Source: Gymnogyps californianus (taxonomy: Eukaryota > Chordata > Aves > Accipitriformes > Cathartidae). Taken from it: a DNA stretch of 64,000 bases. Below the pieces are notes generated by a model, which saw only the letters and a list, made by a program, of their open reading frames with translations, was not told the origin of the DNA and searched no databases. The DNA lies in contig NW_026114235.1 of NCBI RefSeq assembly GCF_018139145.2, positions 806,001 through 870,000 on the forward strand, written 5' to 3'. The translations under genes were made by a program, and so were the position numbers. Below are positions 12,415 through 23,265 of this stretch, piece by piece (the first letter of the stretch is position 1; every line of letters starts with the position of its first letter).

Positions 12415-15400
12415 TCACAATAGATCATACAAGCACTGCAGTCCTATGGCCTTATCCTTAATACCCCAAACATGGACTTGATTTTCAGTATGTGGATACT
12501 CCCAGTGATTCTCTCACTGTGATGTATGCAGCATGAGTGGTACCGGGCAGAGTTAGCAGGGAGGAAAAGCAGTTCAAGTCTGAGTAATTGACCTTTTGCT
12601 GCATTGGATCTTGATTTTGTAAAGTTATGACTATACAGACATCCTGCCCAAAGAGGAACCAGGTAGTGAGACAATCTTATTTCTAGTACTAACATCAGTC
12701 TATATTTTCCTTGGCATTTATCTTTGGAGACAAAAATAATGTATAATATGTATAATTCTAAACCTTTAAGCTGTGCTGCTACCTACATGTATTTATCAAC
12801 CATAAATGTATTTGTAATGGTTATCTCCTGTCTGGAACAACATACAGTAATTTCATCTTGCTGTATATGAATTTTTGTGAGCGTTGATTTTTTTTTTTTC
12901 CAACAGTACATCACAGCAGGAATTTTTATCTTGGGTTTTCTTCTTCTTTGGCTGGATTGGAATTTTTTATTTGGAATGTACTAGTTAGCAGGAAAACTAA
13001 GAATAATGAAGATTTCTGAATTTAGAGTTAAGTAGATGATCAAAAAATCACCAAATACTCAAATACCAAATTGATCACACAAAAGTGAATATCGTTCTGT
13101 ATTTTAAGATGAAAAAAACAAGATTTACTTATTTATCAAGACATAATAAATATAGTACAGAAAAATGCTTTGTCAATAAAAGCGCAAATAAATACATATC
13201 TGTGAAAACTCCACTAATCTGAAGCAACTTCTGTCTGCTAAGCCAGAAACAGCTGAGTAAAAATTAGGCTGAGGTTCAAGAGAATATTTATAAAGTTTCT
13301 TCATTATTTCTGTACTGTTTCTATTGTTCTCAACAAGAGTAATTTCACTTACATAAGAGACTGTCTGGTAAAGGGTTACTAAATCAGAGTTCAGAGACAG
13401 ATTAGGGTTTCCCAGCGGCACATATCTCTAGCAGTAAGTGTGGAAGCCAACTCAGAAGAAACACGTTTGAAGTGGCAGAACTAATGCAGAAGCAATTTGA
13501 GATTTTCTCTCTCAGCCTAGATAAAGCAGAGCATTATGACATTGGCTGCACGGAACAAGGTCAATTTACTGTGAAAAGGCAGCTATAGACTACAACTTCA
13601 AATAAACTTTCATCCTGCATGATGAAAAAGAGGATTTACCCTATTGCTTATACCATAGAACAGGCAAAACCAAATGAACAATTCAATTTGGATGTACTCA
13701 TTTGCATCCTTTTTTTTTCACCACTAATTCCCTGATTGTTTTAGCTATTCATAATGTAATTATATCTCAAGGTATTTCTCTTGATGTAAAAAAATGGAGC
13801 TGCTCAATTGCTGATAGACTTGACCTCAACTGAAGCTGTGGTCTGTTCTGAAAGTGAAAGGATTAAAGTGCAAAATTTTACATGGCAACTTGAAAAGAGT
13901 CTTTTTTTTTTCATGTTTCAGATTTTTAAAATGTCACTGGAAGCAAACTAGCCAAGACACTGTGTGAAACAGTTCTTGTATCTATTCTTTTAATTTTCAC
14001 TATTTCTCCATTGTAACCTGAAATTTTCATGCGCTAAATTCAGCTTTCTGCGCGAGTGATATTGCTGCATGCTGAAGCCTCAAAGCTGCATCACTTGAAC
14101 AAGATGTGATTCCTTCCCTGTGCCCTCCTTGCTTCAAGCCAATGAGTAATATCCTTCAGCAGGAATAAGGATACAACATACTTTTTGTAATGCATCAACT
14201 CAAATCTGCTTCCTAGGGCATGGAGAAGCAAAGCCAATATTTCAGTCATTTCCCATCTTCCTTACCAATGGCTGGCCTATAGATGTAGTTTCTTCTTCTC
14301 ATCTCCTTCTTAACCCACAATTGTACCTCTTAAACTGTCCCCTTCTACTTCCTGTGTCACAGTCCTAATATCAATCATACCTCATTTCCCAGCATATAGA
14401 GAATGCTCACCCCAATAAAAATATCACCTTACCTATACCACCTATTCTGTTAGTGAGACTCTCCAGTTATGTTGAATAATTTTGGGAGTAGTTTTATTCA
14501 GAGAATAGTCAAAGAAGTACTTTTAGTGATGAGCTCTGTGACTAAGCACAAACTGTCCTCTATGTAATGGAAAAAACACAGATAAACCCTCACTTACCTA
14601 TTGCTGGCAGATAGCCAAGGCAGATCATTCTTGGGAAAAATTAAACAAGGCTTCACTTTAATTAGTTGTTCAGGGATTCAGCCAGCTGGGATGTTCATGT
14701 TTTAGTGCATTTATGTTTATTAGTTGAATCCAAAAGGCTTCCTCTTTCCTCCCTTGCCCTTCTGCAGTAGTTTATATTTATATTGATGGCAATAATCAGG
14801 ATATGGAGATTTTTATATGCATTCTGAAATCATAGTTGGAAGGTAAATGAAGATATGATTGAATGCCATTGCTACTGTAGTTCATGTTAAAAAACGCACA
14901 ACCAGTCCAAGGGCAGAAAGGCTCAGTGAATTAATGCATTAGTCTATTAGTCTTCTTGTGCCAGACTCTAGGACTCCAGACTGAGTTCTGGTGAGCAATG
15001 GATCTCCATAGGGCTGACATTTGCTCCTGGAAAGGAGTAGAAAACAGTCCATTAACCTTCGCATTGGTATAAAATCAACTACTGAATTCAGGAGCTGCTG
15101 GCCAGCTGGATTCAGCAGAACAGCTACATGAATTTGAACAGGTCTGTCCTTTCACTACTAATATTGTTTCCATGGGCAGTGCCATTAATATGGTTAGTAC
15201 TTCACAGGACAAAAAGAAAACATTCCCTCTAGCTCAAATAACTTTTAATCAAAGGACAAAACTCCCACTTACAGTATTTCTGCACAAGCTAACAGAAATT
15301 GCATAGCTTTCAGTGTGCAGATTTCCAACTGATGTTAGATCTTTCCAAATCAATCTTTCCTAATTTCATAGGCTTGGGGAAAAGGGATGTGAGACATTAA

Positions 15401-15836
15401 GAGACTTATCAGAGAGAAAAGATACAACTGCCTTGGTCTCCAGTTAGTGTAGTTCCTATAGAATAAGCCTCCAGTCTTGATCCCAACCCTGAAATGGAGG
15501 AGCCTTACACTGGCTTCCTTTGGATTTCGCACAGGGAAGAACCTAAGAAAGCTTGGCCAATGCTGCTCCATTTGAAAACCTGACAAATTGCACAGCCCTT
15601 GCCAAGAGCCTCTTGGCAAGGACAGGAAGTGAAGTGGGAATGTGCCATGAAGGGCTTCCACCTGCAATTCATGCTCACCATGCACAGACTCATGGGCACA
15701 GGAGCTTCCACAAAGAACAGAAGAATATTAGGTCCTGGCTGAAAAGCACGCCAGGCTTATTAGGATTTCTAGGGATGCTGAGACTCATCCTGTAAAAGGT
15801 GATAGGAAAAAACAAATCTACGTGAAACATATCTAA
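12415..15836. other. Gene-free AT-rich stretch
   Basis: No supported gene or element. The only structure noted is a perfect 11-bp inverted repeat with a 3-base loop at 15597-15621. Open frames at 15350-15795 overlap each other on both strands and resemble nothing I know. Confidence 0.45.
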
Positions 15837-15841
15837 CATTT

Positions 15842-16992
15842 TGTGGTGGGTTGACCCTGGCTGGATGCCAGGTGCCCACCAAAGCCGCTCTATCACTCCC
15901 CCTCCTCAGCTGGACAGGGGAGAGAAAATATAATGAAAGGCTCGTGGGTCGAGATAAGGACAGGGAGATCACTCACCAATTACCGTCACGGGCAAAACAG
16001 ACTCAACTTGGGGAAAAAAAATAATTCAATTTATTACCAGTCAAATCAGAGTAGAAAAATGAGAAATAAAAACTAAATCTTAAGAACACCTTCCCCCCAC
16101 TCCTCCCTTCTTCCCGGGCTTAACTTTACTCCCGATTTTCTCTACCTCCTCCCCCGAGCAGCACAGGGGGACAGGGAATGGGGGCTGTGGTCAGTTCATC
16201 ACACGTTGTCTCTGCTGCTCCTTCCTCCTCAGGGGGAGGACTCCTCACACTCTTCCCCTGCTCCAGTGTAGGGTCCCTCCCACGGGAGACAGTCCTTCAC
16301 GAACTTCCCCAACATGAGTCCTTCCCATGGGCTACAGTTCTTCATGAACTGTTCCAGCATGGGTTCCTCCCACGGGGTGCAGTCCTTCAGGAAAGGACTG
16401 CTCCAGCATGGGTCCCCCGCGGGGTCACAAGTCCTGCCAGCAAACCTGCTCCAGCATGGGCTCCTCTCTCCACGAGTCCACAGGTCCTGCCAGGAGCCTG
16501 CTCCAGCACAGGCTTCCCATGGGGTCACAGCCTCCTTCAGGCACATCCACCTGCTCCTGCATGGGGTCCTCCATGGGCTGCAGGTGGATATCTACTCCAC
16601 CATTAACCTCCATGGGCTGCAGGGGGACAGCCTGCCTCACCACGGTCTTCACCACAGGCTGCAGGGGAATCTCTGCTCTGGCGCCTGGAGCACCTCCTCC
16701 CCCTCCTTCTTCCCTGACCTTGGTGTCTGCAGAGTTGTTCCTCTCACATATTCTCACTCCTCTCTTCTGGCTGCAGTTGCTGTTGCGCAGTTTTTTCCCC
16801 CTTTCTTAAATATGTTATCCCAGAGGCGCTACCACTGTTGCTGATGGGCTCGGCCTTGGCCAGCGGCGGGTCTGTCTTGGAGCCAGCTGGCATTAACTTT
16901 ATCGGACATAGGGGAAGCTTCTAGCAGCTTCTCACAGAATCCACCCCTGTAGCCCCCCTGCTACCAAAACCTTGCCATGCAAACCCAGTACA
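15842..16992 (-). repeat. Solo LTR, family B, copy B1 (1151 bp, minus strand)
   Basis: Read on the minus strand it starts TGTACTGGGTTTGC and ends CCCACCACA. It is flanked by the 5-bp duplication CATTT (15837-15841 and 16993-16997), as ERVL-type integrases make. No internal retroviral genes accompany it, so it is a solo LTR. A polyadenylation signal AATAAA lies at 16030-16035 on the minus strand, followed by a U5-like region similar to that of family A. The middle (about 16260-16590) is a run of imperfect 45-51 bp units containing words such as CCATGCTGGAGCAG and GAAGGACTG. These leave open frames of 105-176 codons on both strands, which I do not regard as demonstrated genes. Confidence 0.88.
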
Positions 16993-16997
16993 CATTT

Positions 16998-17784
16998 CAG
17001 AAGTAACAAAAGAATTGCAGTTGTTTAAAAAAAAAGAAGCATCATAGACATGCCCTGGCTTAAGGGAGGTTTGAGACTGGGTTTTCTTCAGGACTAAGCC
17101 TCCCTTTTGACTGCTTTCAAGCATTTAAAATTAACATTAAACACATAAATGTTCCCTTTGAGGGGCTTACTGTAGAGCTTTTACAGCTGTATAGAAATGA
17201 GAGGCTACTTTAGATTTGTTGCAGGTTTATTCAGTTGTTATATTGAGTACTCTCTTTATGCCATGCTTAGGGAGTGCTTTGCCCAGAGCACACTGTGGAA
17301 TTCAGCTGAGATGAGCACGCCTCTTCATTACTAAGAATTAAAGCCATATTTATTTTTTCATTTGTTCATTATTTGGAACTGGAAGACTCCTGTTTGGAAA
17401 TTGAGGAACTGCTAGGCAGATCCGACTTTTCACCTTAGGGTACTGACTGCTGGCTCACATCCATTTCTTAACCATAAAGTATTGCTTTGTTCCATTTCTG
17501 GAAATGCAACAAGATATGTCTAGGTTTCCTTTTGAAATGGATAATCTGTGACAGATTTCTCATACATCCAAGCTGTCAAGAACAACTTGTTTGTCCCAGA
17601 AACTCCTATACTATGTGGAAGCCATATTAAGTTTCTGATAAGTATGTTTGGTGCATTCCAAATATCACTATTCTTGTCATAAAACAGATACCGCATGATA
17701 AATGGGCAGATATACAGACAGACATGCACGGAGTCATGTATTTTAGGTACAAAATGAGACTAATGTGATGTTCTAAAATGAAAT
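16998..17784. other. Gene-free stretch between LTR B1 and the CR1 fragment
   Basis: Nothing recognisable: AT-rich, with only short chance open frames. Confidence 0.4.
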
Positions 17785-18693
17785 TGTGATAGGAGGAAAA
17801 CTGCCAGCAAAACTTCAACCCTGGATATGGGGAGAGCAGACTTTGGGCTACTGAAGAAGCTAGTTAGTAAGGTCCCCTGGGAATCTGCTTTTGAAGGTAT
17901 TGGGGTCCATGAATGCTGGTCACTTTTTAAGAGCCATCTCCTAAGAGCGCAGGAGCAGGCAATTCCAAAGTGTCAGAAGTCAAGCAAGCGGGGCAGAAGG
18001 CCGACTTGGCTGAGCAGGGATCTTCTTCTAGAACTTAGGTGGAAAAGGAAAGTGTACGGACATTGGAAGCAAGGACAGGCGTCACGGGAGGACTACAGAG
18101 ATGCTGCTCGCCACTGTAGGGAGAAAATTCATGCGGCCAAAGCTCAATTAGAGTTCAAGCTGGCCAGCACTGTGAAGGACAACAAAAAGGGCTTTTTAAA
18201 ATATGCTAACAGCAAAAGGAGGATCAGAGATAACATTGGTCTGTTACTTGATGAGGTTGGTCACCTCACAAATAAGGATGTAGACAAAGTGGAGATGTTT
18301 AATGCCTTCTTCACCTCTGTCTTCAACACCGATGATGGGCCCTGGGACCCACGGAGCCCTGTGTTGGAAGACCGTGACTGGGGCGATGATAAACTCCCAG
18401 CCGACCCTGAACTTGTTTGAGACTTGCTGCTCCAGCTGGATGTGCATAAATCTATGGGGCCCGATGGGATTCATCCCAGGGTACTGAAAGAGCTGGCTGA
18501 TGTTATTGCGGGACCTCTCTCCATTATTTTTCAATGGTCTTGGGAGTCTGGAGAGGTCCCAGTCGACTGGAAGTTGGCAAATGTTGTCCCAATTTTCAAG
18601 AAGGGTAAGAAGGAAGCCCCTGGTAATTACAGGCCTGTCAGTCTCACAGGTAATTACAGGCCAGGCAGTCATTGGTCATAGCCAGCACGGGTT
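17785..18693 (+). pseudogene. CR1 LINE ORF2 fragment (linker and start of reverse transcriptase)
   Basis: One frame runs from before 17827 to a TGA at 18418-18420 and resumes in the same frame to 18681. It encodes the CR1 region between endonuclease and RT (AQLEFKLASTVKDNKKGFLK, FNAFFTSVF) followed by early RT blocks (LDVHKSMGPDGIHPRVLKEL, SGEVPVDWKLANVVPIFKKG, NYRPVSLT). At 18649 the order breaks. A 14-bp word GGTAATTACAGGCC (18622-18635) recurs at 18649-18662, and the text then jumps to a later RT piece (VIGHSQHGF, in another frame). The catalytic YxDD part is absent because the fragment stops where LTR C begins at 18694. The left boundary is approximate. Confidence 0.85.
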
Positions 18694-19286
18694 TGTCACC
18701 AAAATCAGGAATAAACCTCTTAACACCAATGTAGCATTAAGAAGCAGGCATTCTCCTTATTACAGCGCTGGATGCACAGGGGATCACTCTACCTAACATG
18801 CATGCCGCATACAATTATTACAGGGTTTATATCCAGTTATCTAATTAGTAACAATTAGTAAAAACATACCTAAGTTTATACTCATTGGCTAGTGATAAAC
18901 ATTTCATTCATCACTGGTCAGTTGTATTTAAATTAACTCCGCTTGTGATGTAGATTAGCACGCATGCTCCTTACGGGTGTGGGGGGGCAAGTTTCTTCGG
19001 TCTTGAATTGAGCCGGTGGTCGTGCTTCCCCCTGCTGCTTTTACCTTTCCCCTAGTTACGAAGGACTTCTCCGGGTTTGGCTCATTTTGTAATAAAAAAC
19101 AATACCGATATTGAGGAACATCTTGCCCTTTTATCACATATTGTTACTTGCTAAACTTTGGTATGTAGGCCTACTTGTCCTTGGTGCGCAGACTTGCTCA
19201 TCTCTGGTATGCAAGCCTGCTTGCTCTATCTGTACAAAATTTACACAAAGGGGCCCTTCATCAAATTGTCTAAGTCTTTGGTAACA
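18694..19286 (-). repeat. 3' LTR of a class-I-like ERV (element C, minus strand)
   Basis: On the minus strand the LTR starts TGTTACCAAAG directly after a purine tract and ends TTTTGGTGACA where the CR1 text stops. Its length is 593 bp. The inverted ends (TGTTACC / GGTGACA) and its position right behind an env TM gene define it. Its 3' end (CCTGATTTTGGTGACA) resembles that of the LTRs of provirus D (CCTGATTTTTGGGACAACA), suggesting related class-I families. The 5' part of this provirus is not in place, so no target duplication could be checked. Confidence 0.75.
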
Positions 19287-19299
19287 ATTCCCCCATTTG
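19287..19299 (-). promoter_or_regulatory. Polypurine tract of ERV C
   Basis: On the minus strand this reads CCAAATGGGGGAA immediately before the LTR start TGTTACC, the position and composition of a retroviral plus-strand primer. Confidence 0.7.
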
Positions 19300-19319
19300 G
19301 AAGTAATTAGATTTTCTTA

Positions 19320-19895
19320 CTACTTCCATATATTTTTCTCAATGGTTTTCTTAACACAACCTATGCAGATCCTTATAACTACAATTATAATCACATAAAT
19401 TGCTCCTTCCAACAATGTAGCTAACCATCCTTTTAAAGACCATCCGCTTAATTCTTGGAGAATTTTGTTGAGCCACCTATTTTCTGCTGCATCTCTGATT
19501 GCTCTGCTGTCTTCAGCTACTTTTCTCATTTTGTCTAACTGTTCTTGTAGATTGTCAGTTATATTTGGGATGTGGATACAGCAGTGTTCTTTGTCTAATT
19601 TAAGGTATCCGCACACCCCTTGTTCTTTGACCAAAAGCAAATCTAAGGCTAGCCTATTTTGTAAGGTCATTTTAGTATTAGCTTGGACCTGTTTGTTAAT
19701 AATCTGGAATCCTTTCCGAGTGGCTCTAGACAGGGTTTCTACTTGCCAGGTCAAATTTTCTATCAGCATTCGATCTTCTAAAGCCATCAGTCCTGGTAAT
19801 AGGAAACTTTGGAGTCCCCAATCAAGTTGTACTGCTGCTGAGGGCCCTGTCCAGGTATCAGGGTCTTTTTCTGTTACAATATCTCTTTTAATTCG
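19320..19895 (-). pseudogene. env: env transmembrane subunit (TM) of ERV C
   Basis: The minus-strand frame begins with an RIKR tetrapeptide (19884-19895) that fits a furin-type SU/TM cleavage site and runs to a TAG at 19320-19322. It then shows a heptad-rich region (MLIENLTWQVETLSRATRKG), an immunosuppressive-domain-like block (LQNRLALDLLLVKEQG), a cysteine motif with C-(9)-CC spacing (CGYLKLDKEHCC), a second amphipathic helix, a Trp-containing pre-membrane part, and a membrane segment (AIYVIIIVVIRICIGCV) with a short basic tail. Gamma-type TM proteins normally have CX6CC or CX7CC, so nine is unusual. No strongly hydrophobic stretch follows the cleavage site directly. The TM reading frame itself is open, which is notable for a fragment. 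Confidence 0.82.
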
Positions 19896-20409
19896 TCCCC
19901 AATTTGATTGGATTCTTTTTCCATGTGGGGCATAGGGTCAATAATCCTAAAGTTACTTGTCTAGTTACTGCACTGAACTGTAGTCGGGTAGTCCAATATC
20001 CATCCGACGTGACCCATGTCGTGTAACCTGGGGACGGAATTTCTTGTCTACAATTTTCATTCAAAGAATTTTGTTTCTTACACTGTTCCATCATCAAAGC
20101 AGAATTTAGGATCGATATTTTACTATGATTTAGGACATTGGGGCATCTCCAATCAGCTTTGCTATTGCTGTGGATAGCCTTTGCACCCCAATCAAAGCAC
20201 CAATCTACATCTCCCATATACTTCCAATACCCTTCCAAAGGCCTGGTCCAAGTTCTGAGTTTTTTCCTAAGGTTAGTACATTCTGGAGCAGTAGTCACTG
20301 CTCCAGTAGGAGCATTTCAGAAAGTGATTGGCTCACCTGCCATGGTGTAGAGTGGAAGCCAGCCACCCGGGGAAGCCACCCCAAGCTAAACCATCTTTGT
20401 GTGGCCCTC
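19888..20409 (-). pseudogene. env: env surface subunit (SU) C-terminal remnant of ERV C
   Basis: An open minus-strand frame (20298 down to a TAA at 19888-19890) lies just upstream of TM. It is rich in Cys, Trp and potential N-glycosylation sites (for example NHSK), as expected for retroviral SU. It is in a different frame from TM. The change must fall between the SU text and the RIKR site, near a short A-rich run at 19912-19917. Upstream of 20298 a weaker continuation reaches 20409, where a family A LTR interrupts it. Beyond that LTR I cannot follow env. This is a broken remnant identified by position and composition. Confidence 0.6.
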
Positions 20410-21000
20410 TGTCGTGGTTTAACCCCAGCCAGCAACTAAGCACCACGCAGCCGCTCGCTCACTCCCCCCCACCCAGTGGGATGGGGGAGAGAATAGGAAA
20501 AAAAAAAACCTCGTGGGCTGAGATAAAGACTGTTTAATAGGACAGAAAGGAATGGAAAATAATGATAATGATAATAATGATAATAATATGACAATAGTAA
20601 TACTAAAAGAATTAGACTATACAAAACAAGTGATGCACAATGCAATTGCTCACCACTCGTTGACCGATGCCCAGTTAGTTCCCGAGCCGCGATCTGCCCC
20701 TCCCAGCCAGCTCTCCCCAGTTTATATACTGGGCATGATGTCATATGGTATGGAATAGCCCTTTGGCCAGTTTGGGTCAGCTGTCCTGATGGTGTCCCCT
20801 CCCAGCTTCTTGTGCCCCTCCAGCCTTCTTGCTGGCTGGCCATGAGAAGCTGAAAAATCCTTGACTTAGTATAAACACTACTTAGCAACAACTAAAAACA
20901 TCAGTGTGTTATCAACAGTATTTTCCTACTAAATCCAAAACACAGCACTATACCAGCTACTAGGAAGAAAATTAACTCTGTCCTAGCCGAAACCAGGACA
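20410..21000 (-). repeat. Solo LTR, family A, copy A2 (minus strand), nested in ERV C
   Basis: On the minus strand it starts TGTCCTGG and ends AACCACGACA. It is flanked by a perfect 5-bp duplication CCCTC (20405-20409 and 21001-21005). The TATA box (TATATAAA on the minus strand) is at 20721-20728. A variable ATT/ATC-rich block near 20557-20590 lies in the U5 side. It inserted into, or at the edge of, the ERV C env fragment, so it is younger than that fragment. Confidence 0.93.
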
Positions 21001-21005
21001 CCCTC

Positions 21006-21260
21006 ACACAGTGTAAAGACAATATCTAGGTTATTTTCATGCAAGCCTGCGCATGGATACTTGTCTATCAGAAAAAACCTCAGTTAAACTCAGGTTAAGT
21101 ATGCAATTTGATAGAATAAAATTAGTATTCTTCATCTTAGTGAATATTCACATAGGTTTAAATAACACCACTGGTTTCTGTTCATGCTTTTTGCTGCTTC
21201 ATTTCCAGTTTGTGTGCAGCTTTGATCAAGAGAGTTTGAATGTTCATATTGTTTATTTAC

Positions 21261-21292
<32 letters not shown>

Positions 21293-22663
21293 CTTCTTCT
21301 TCTTCTTCAGTTTTACTTAGTTTCAATATCAAAACCTCACATGTGAACACACTTTTACCTCCAGGATAAAAATCTGCTCAGAGTCAAGTAGACTCCAAAA
21401 CTTTTCCTTGGCTATTAGGCTACTTTGGATATTAGTCTGGAAAATGGGCGCAGAAGTGCTGATAACAATCTTGCTTTAGTGGCTTTAACAGTATTCTCAG
21501 CCAACTATATTATGGCCTGTGAATAGTCCCAGTAATTTGGAGGGGGGGGTGTTACTTGTAGAATAAAGCAATATAGACATACTTCAATTTAAACAACTTA
21601 GTATCCTTTGTTGTTTTGTTGCCCTGGACTATGCGAATGCAATCTCAATACTCAAGGTTTAGGTTTTACCACCAAAGATATCTGAAATACAGCATCAGTT
21701 GACACAGAAATCAAAACTCTTCAGGACTCACAAAGAAGAGTTTGTAATTGCTGCCTGCTGCTAATCCTATCATCAGCTCACATTAGTGAAACATGCCATA
21801 GTGCTGCAGGGAAGTTGTCAGGATCTGGTTGCAGGACTCAGCCTTTAGGAGAGGATTCAGGCTAAGCTTAGGCTATATATCGCCACCCATGAGTCAAAGT
21901 ACATCTATTCTACTGAGTGACAGGCCTCTGAGGGGGAACAATGCACATGAAAAAGAACATGCCTCTTTCACTATTGTTACTTTGGTTTAACTTCTTAACC
22001 TCCTTCCTGTTAAAGCTTCATTCAGTCATAAAAAAGATATCTGTAGCTCTTTATTAAATCTCTGCTCTCAAAAAATGCATGTAATATAATACTTTATTCC
22101 AGGTGATATGTTTAAAACAGAACACATTCTTTTTCCTTACTAGACTTTGCTTTATTAGCTTCTTTTTTGAAATTTTTATTTAGGCTTGTTCTGAAAGAAA
22201 GTGAATGATAGATGGAAATAAAATTAATCTTCTAACTTAATCACACTACAAAACATATTAATTAGAATTTGCTAACACTTCCAACAGTTACAAATCATAT
22301 CAGTTTGCATATGTATCAAAGCAGCATGCTAAATCTTTCAGTTACTTTGTAATTTACAAATTTTCTTTCTTACTTTTTCTGTTTGGACCTAATCCTGAAA
22401 ATGTTTGCTTATTTGGGTCCTGAACTAGACATAGTCTTAACTTGAACCATAAAAGTATTGGCTTAAATAGAATTAATCCTTTTTTAAAAAGCTCACAGAT
22501 TCGCTATCTGGGGATATGTGAAAAGTTCACATATTTGCTAATCAGCACAGTTCTCTGGCTGTGGGCATGGTCATGAAGGTAATAAGCTCTCATCCGAGCT
22601 AAGTTTTGTTGGATAAAGCCACAATTTTCTTTCTATGGTTCATGTTTTAGGAAATATTTTTGT
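21006..22663. other. Gene-free stretch between LTRs A2 and A3
   Basis: AT-rich sequence without supported features apart from the CTT microsatellite. I could not find the continuation of ERV C env or of the CR1 fragment here. Confidence 0.4.
21263..21308. repeat. (CTT)n microsatellite
   Basis: About 15 uninterrupted CTT units. It creates a Leu-rich frame on one strand and a Glu-rich frame on the other. Neither is a gene. Confidence 0.97.
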
Positions 22664-22668
22664 GCATA

Positions 22669-23260
22669 TGTCATGGTTTAACCCCAGCCAGCAACTAAGC
22701 ACCACACAGCCACTCCCTCACTCCCCCCCCACCCAGTGGGATGGGGGAGAGAATCGGAAAAAAAAAAAAACCTCATAGGTTGAGATAAAGACATTTTAAT
22801 AGGACAGAAAGGAGGGAAAAATAATGATAATGATAATAATAATAATATGACAATAATAAAAGAATAAAAGAATTAGAATATACAAAACAAGTGATGCACA
22901 ATGCAATTGCTCACCACTCACCGACCGATGCCCAGTTAGTTCCCAAGCCGCGATCCGCCCCTCCCAGCCAGCTCCCCCAGTTTATATACTGGGCATGATG
23001 TCATATGGTATGGAATAGCTCTTTGGCCAGTTTGGGTCAGCTGTCCTGGCGGTGTCCCCTCCCAGCTTCTTGTGCCCCTCCAGCCTTCTTGCTGGCTGGC
23101 CATGAGAAGCTGAAAAATCCTTGACTTAGTATAAACACTACTTAGCAACAACTAAAAACATCAGTGTGTTATCAACATTATTTTCCTACTAAATCCAAAA
23201 CACTGCACTATACCAGCTACTAGGAAGAAAATTAACTGTATCCTAGCTGAAACCAGGATA
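22669..23260 (-). repeat. Solo LTR, family A, copy A3 (minus strand)
   Basis: It matches A2 along its whole length. On the minus strand it starts at a mutated TATCCTGG and ends AACCATGACA. Flanks GCATA (22664-22668) and ACATA (23261-23265) are a 5-bp duplication with one G/A difference, so this copy has aged since insertion. The TATA box is at 22981-22988. Confidence 0.92.
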
Positions 23261-23265
23261 ACATA

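Noticed and set aside
16314..16844. Family B LTR sense and antisense frames as host genes
   Set aside because: They lie entirely in LTR sequence present in several copies, and their openness is largely explained by in-phase GC-rich repeats. I report them as a finding only.
21132..21350. Open frames through the CTT microsatellite (Leu-rich or Glu-rich)
   Set aside because: They are made by the triplet repeat itself.
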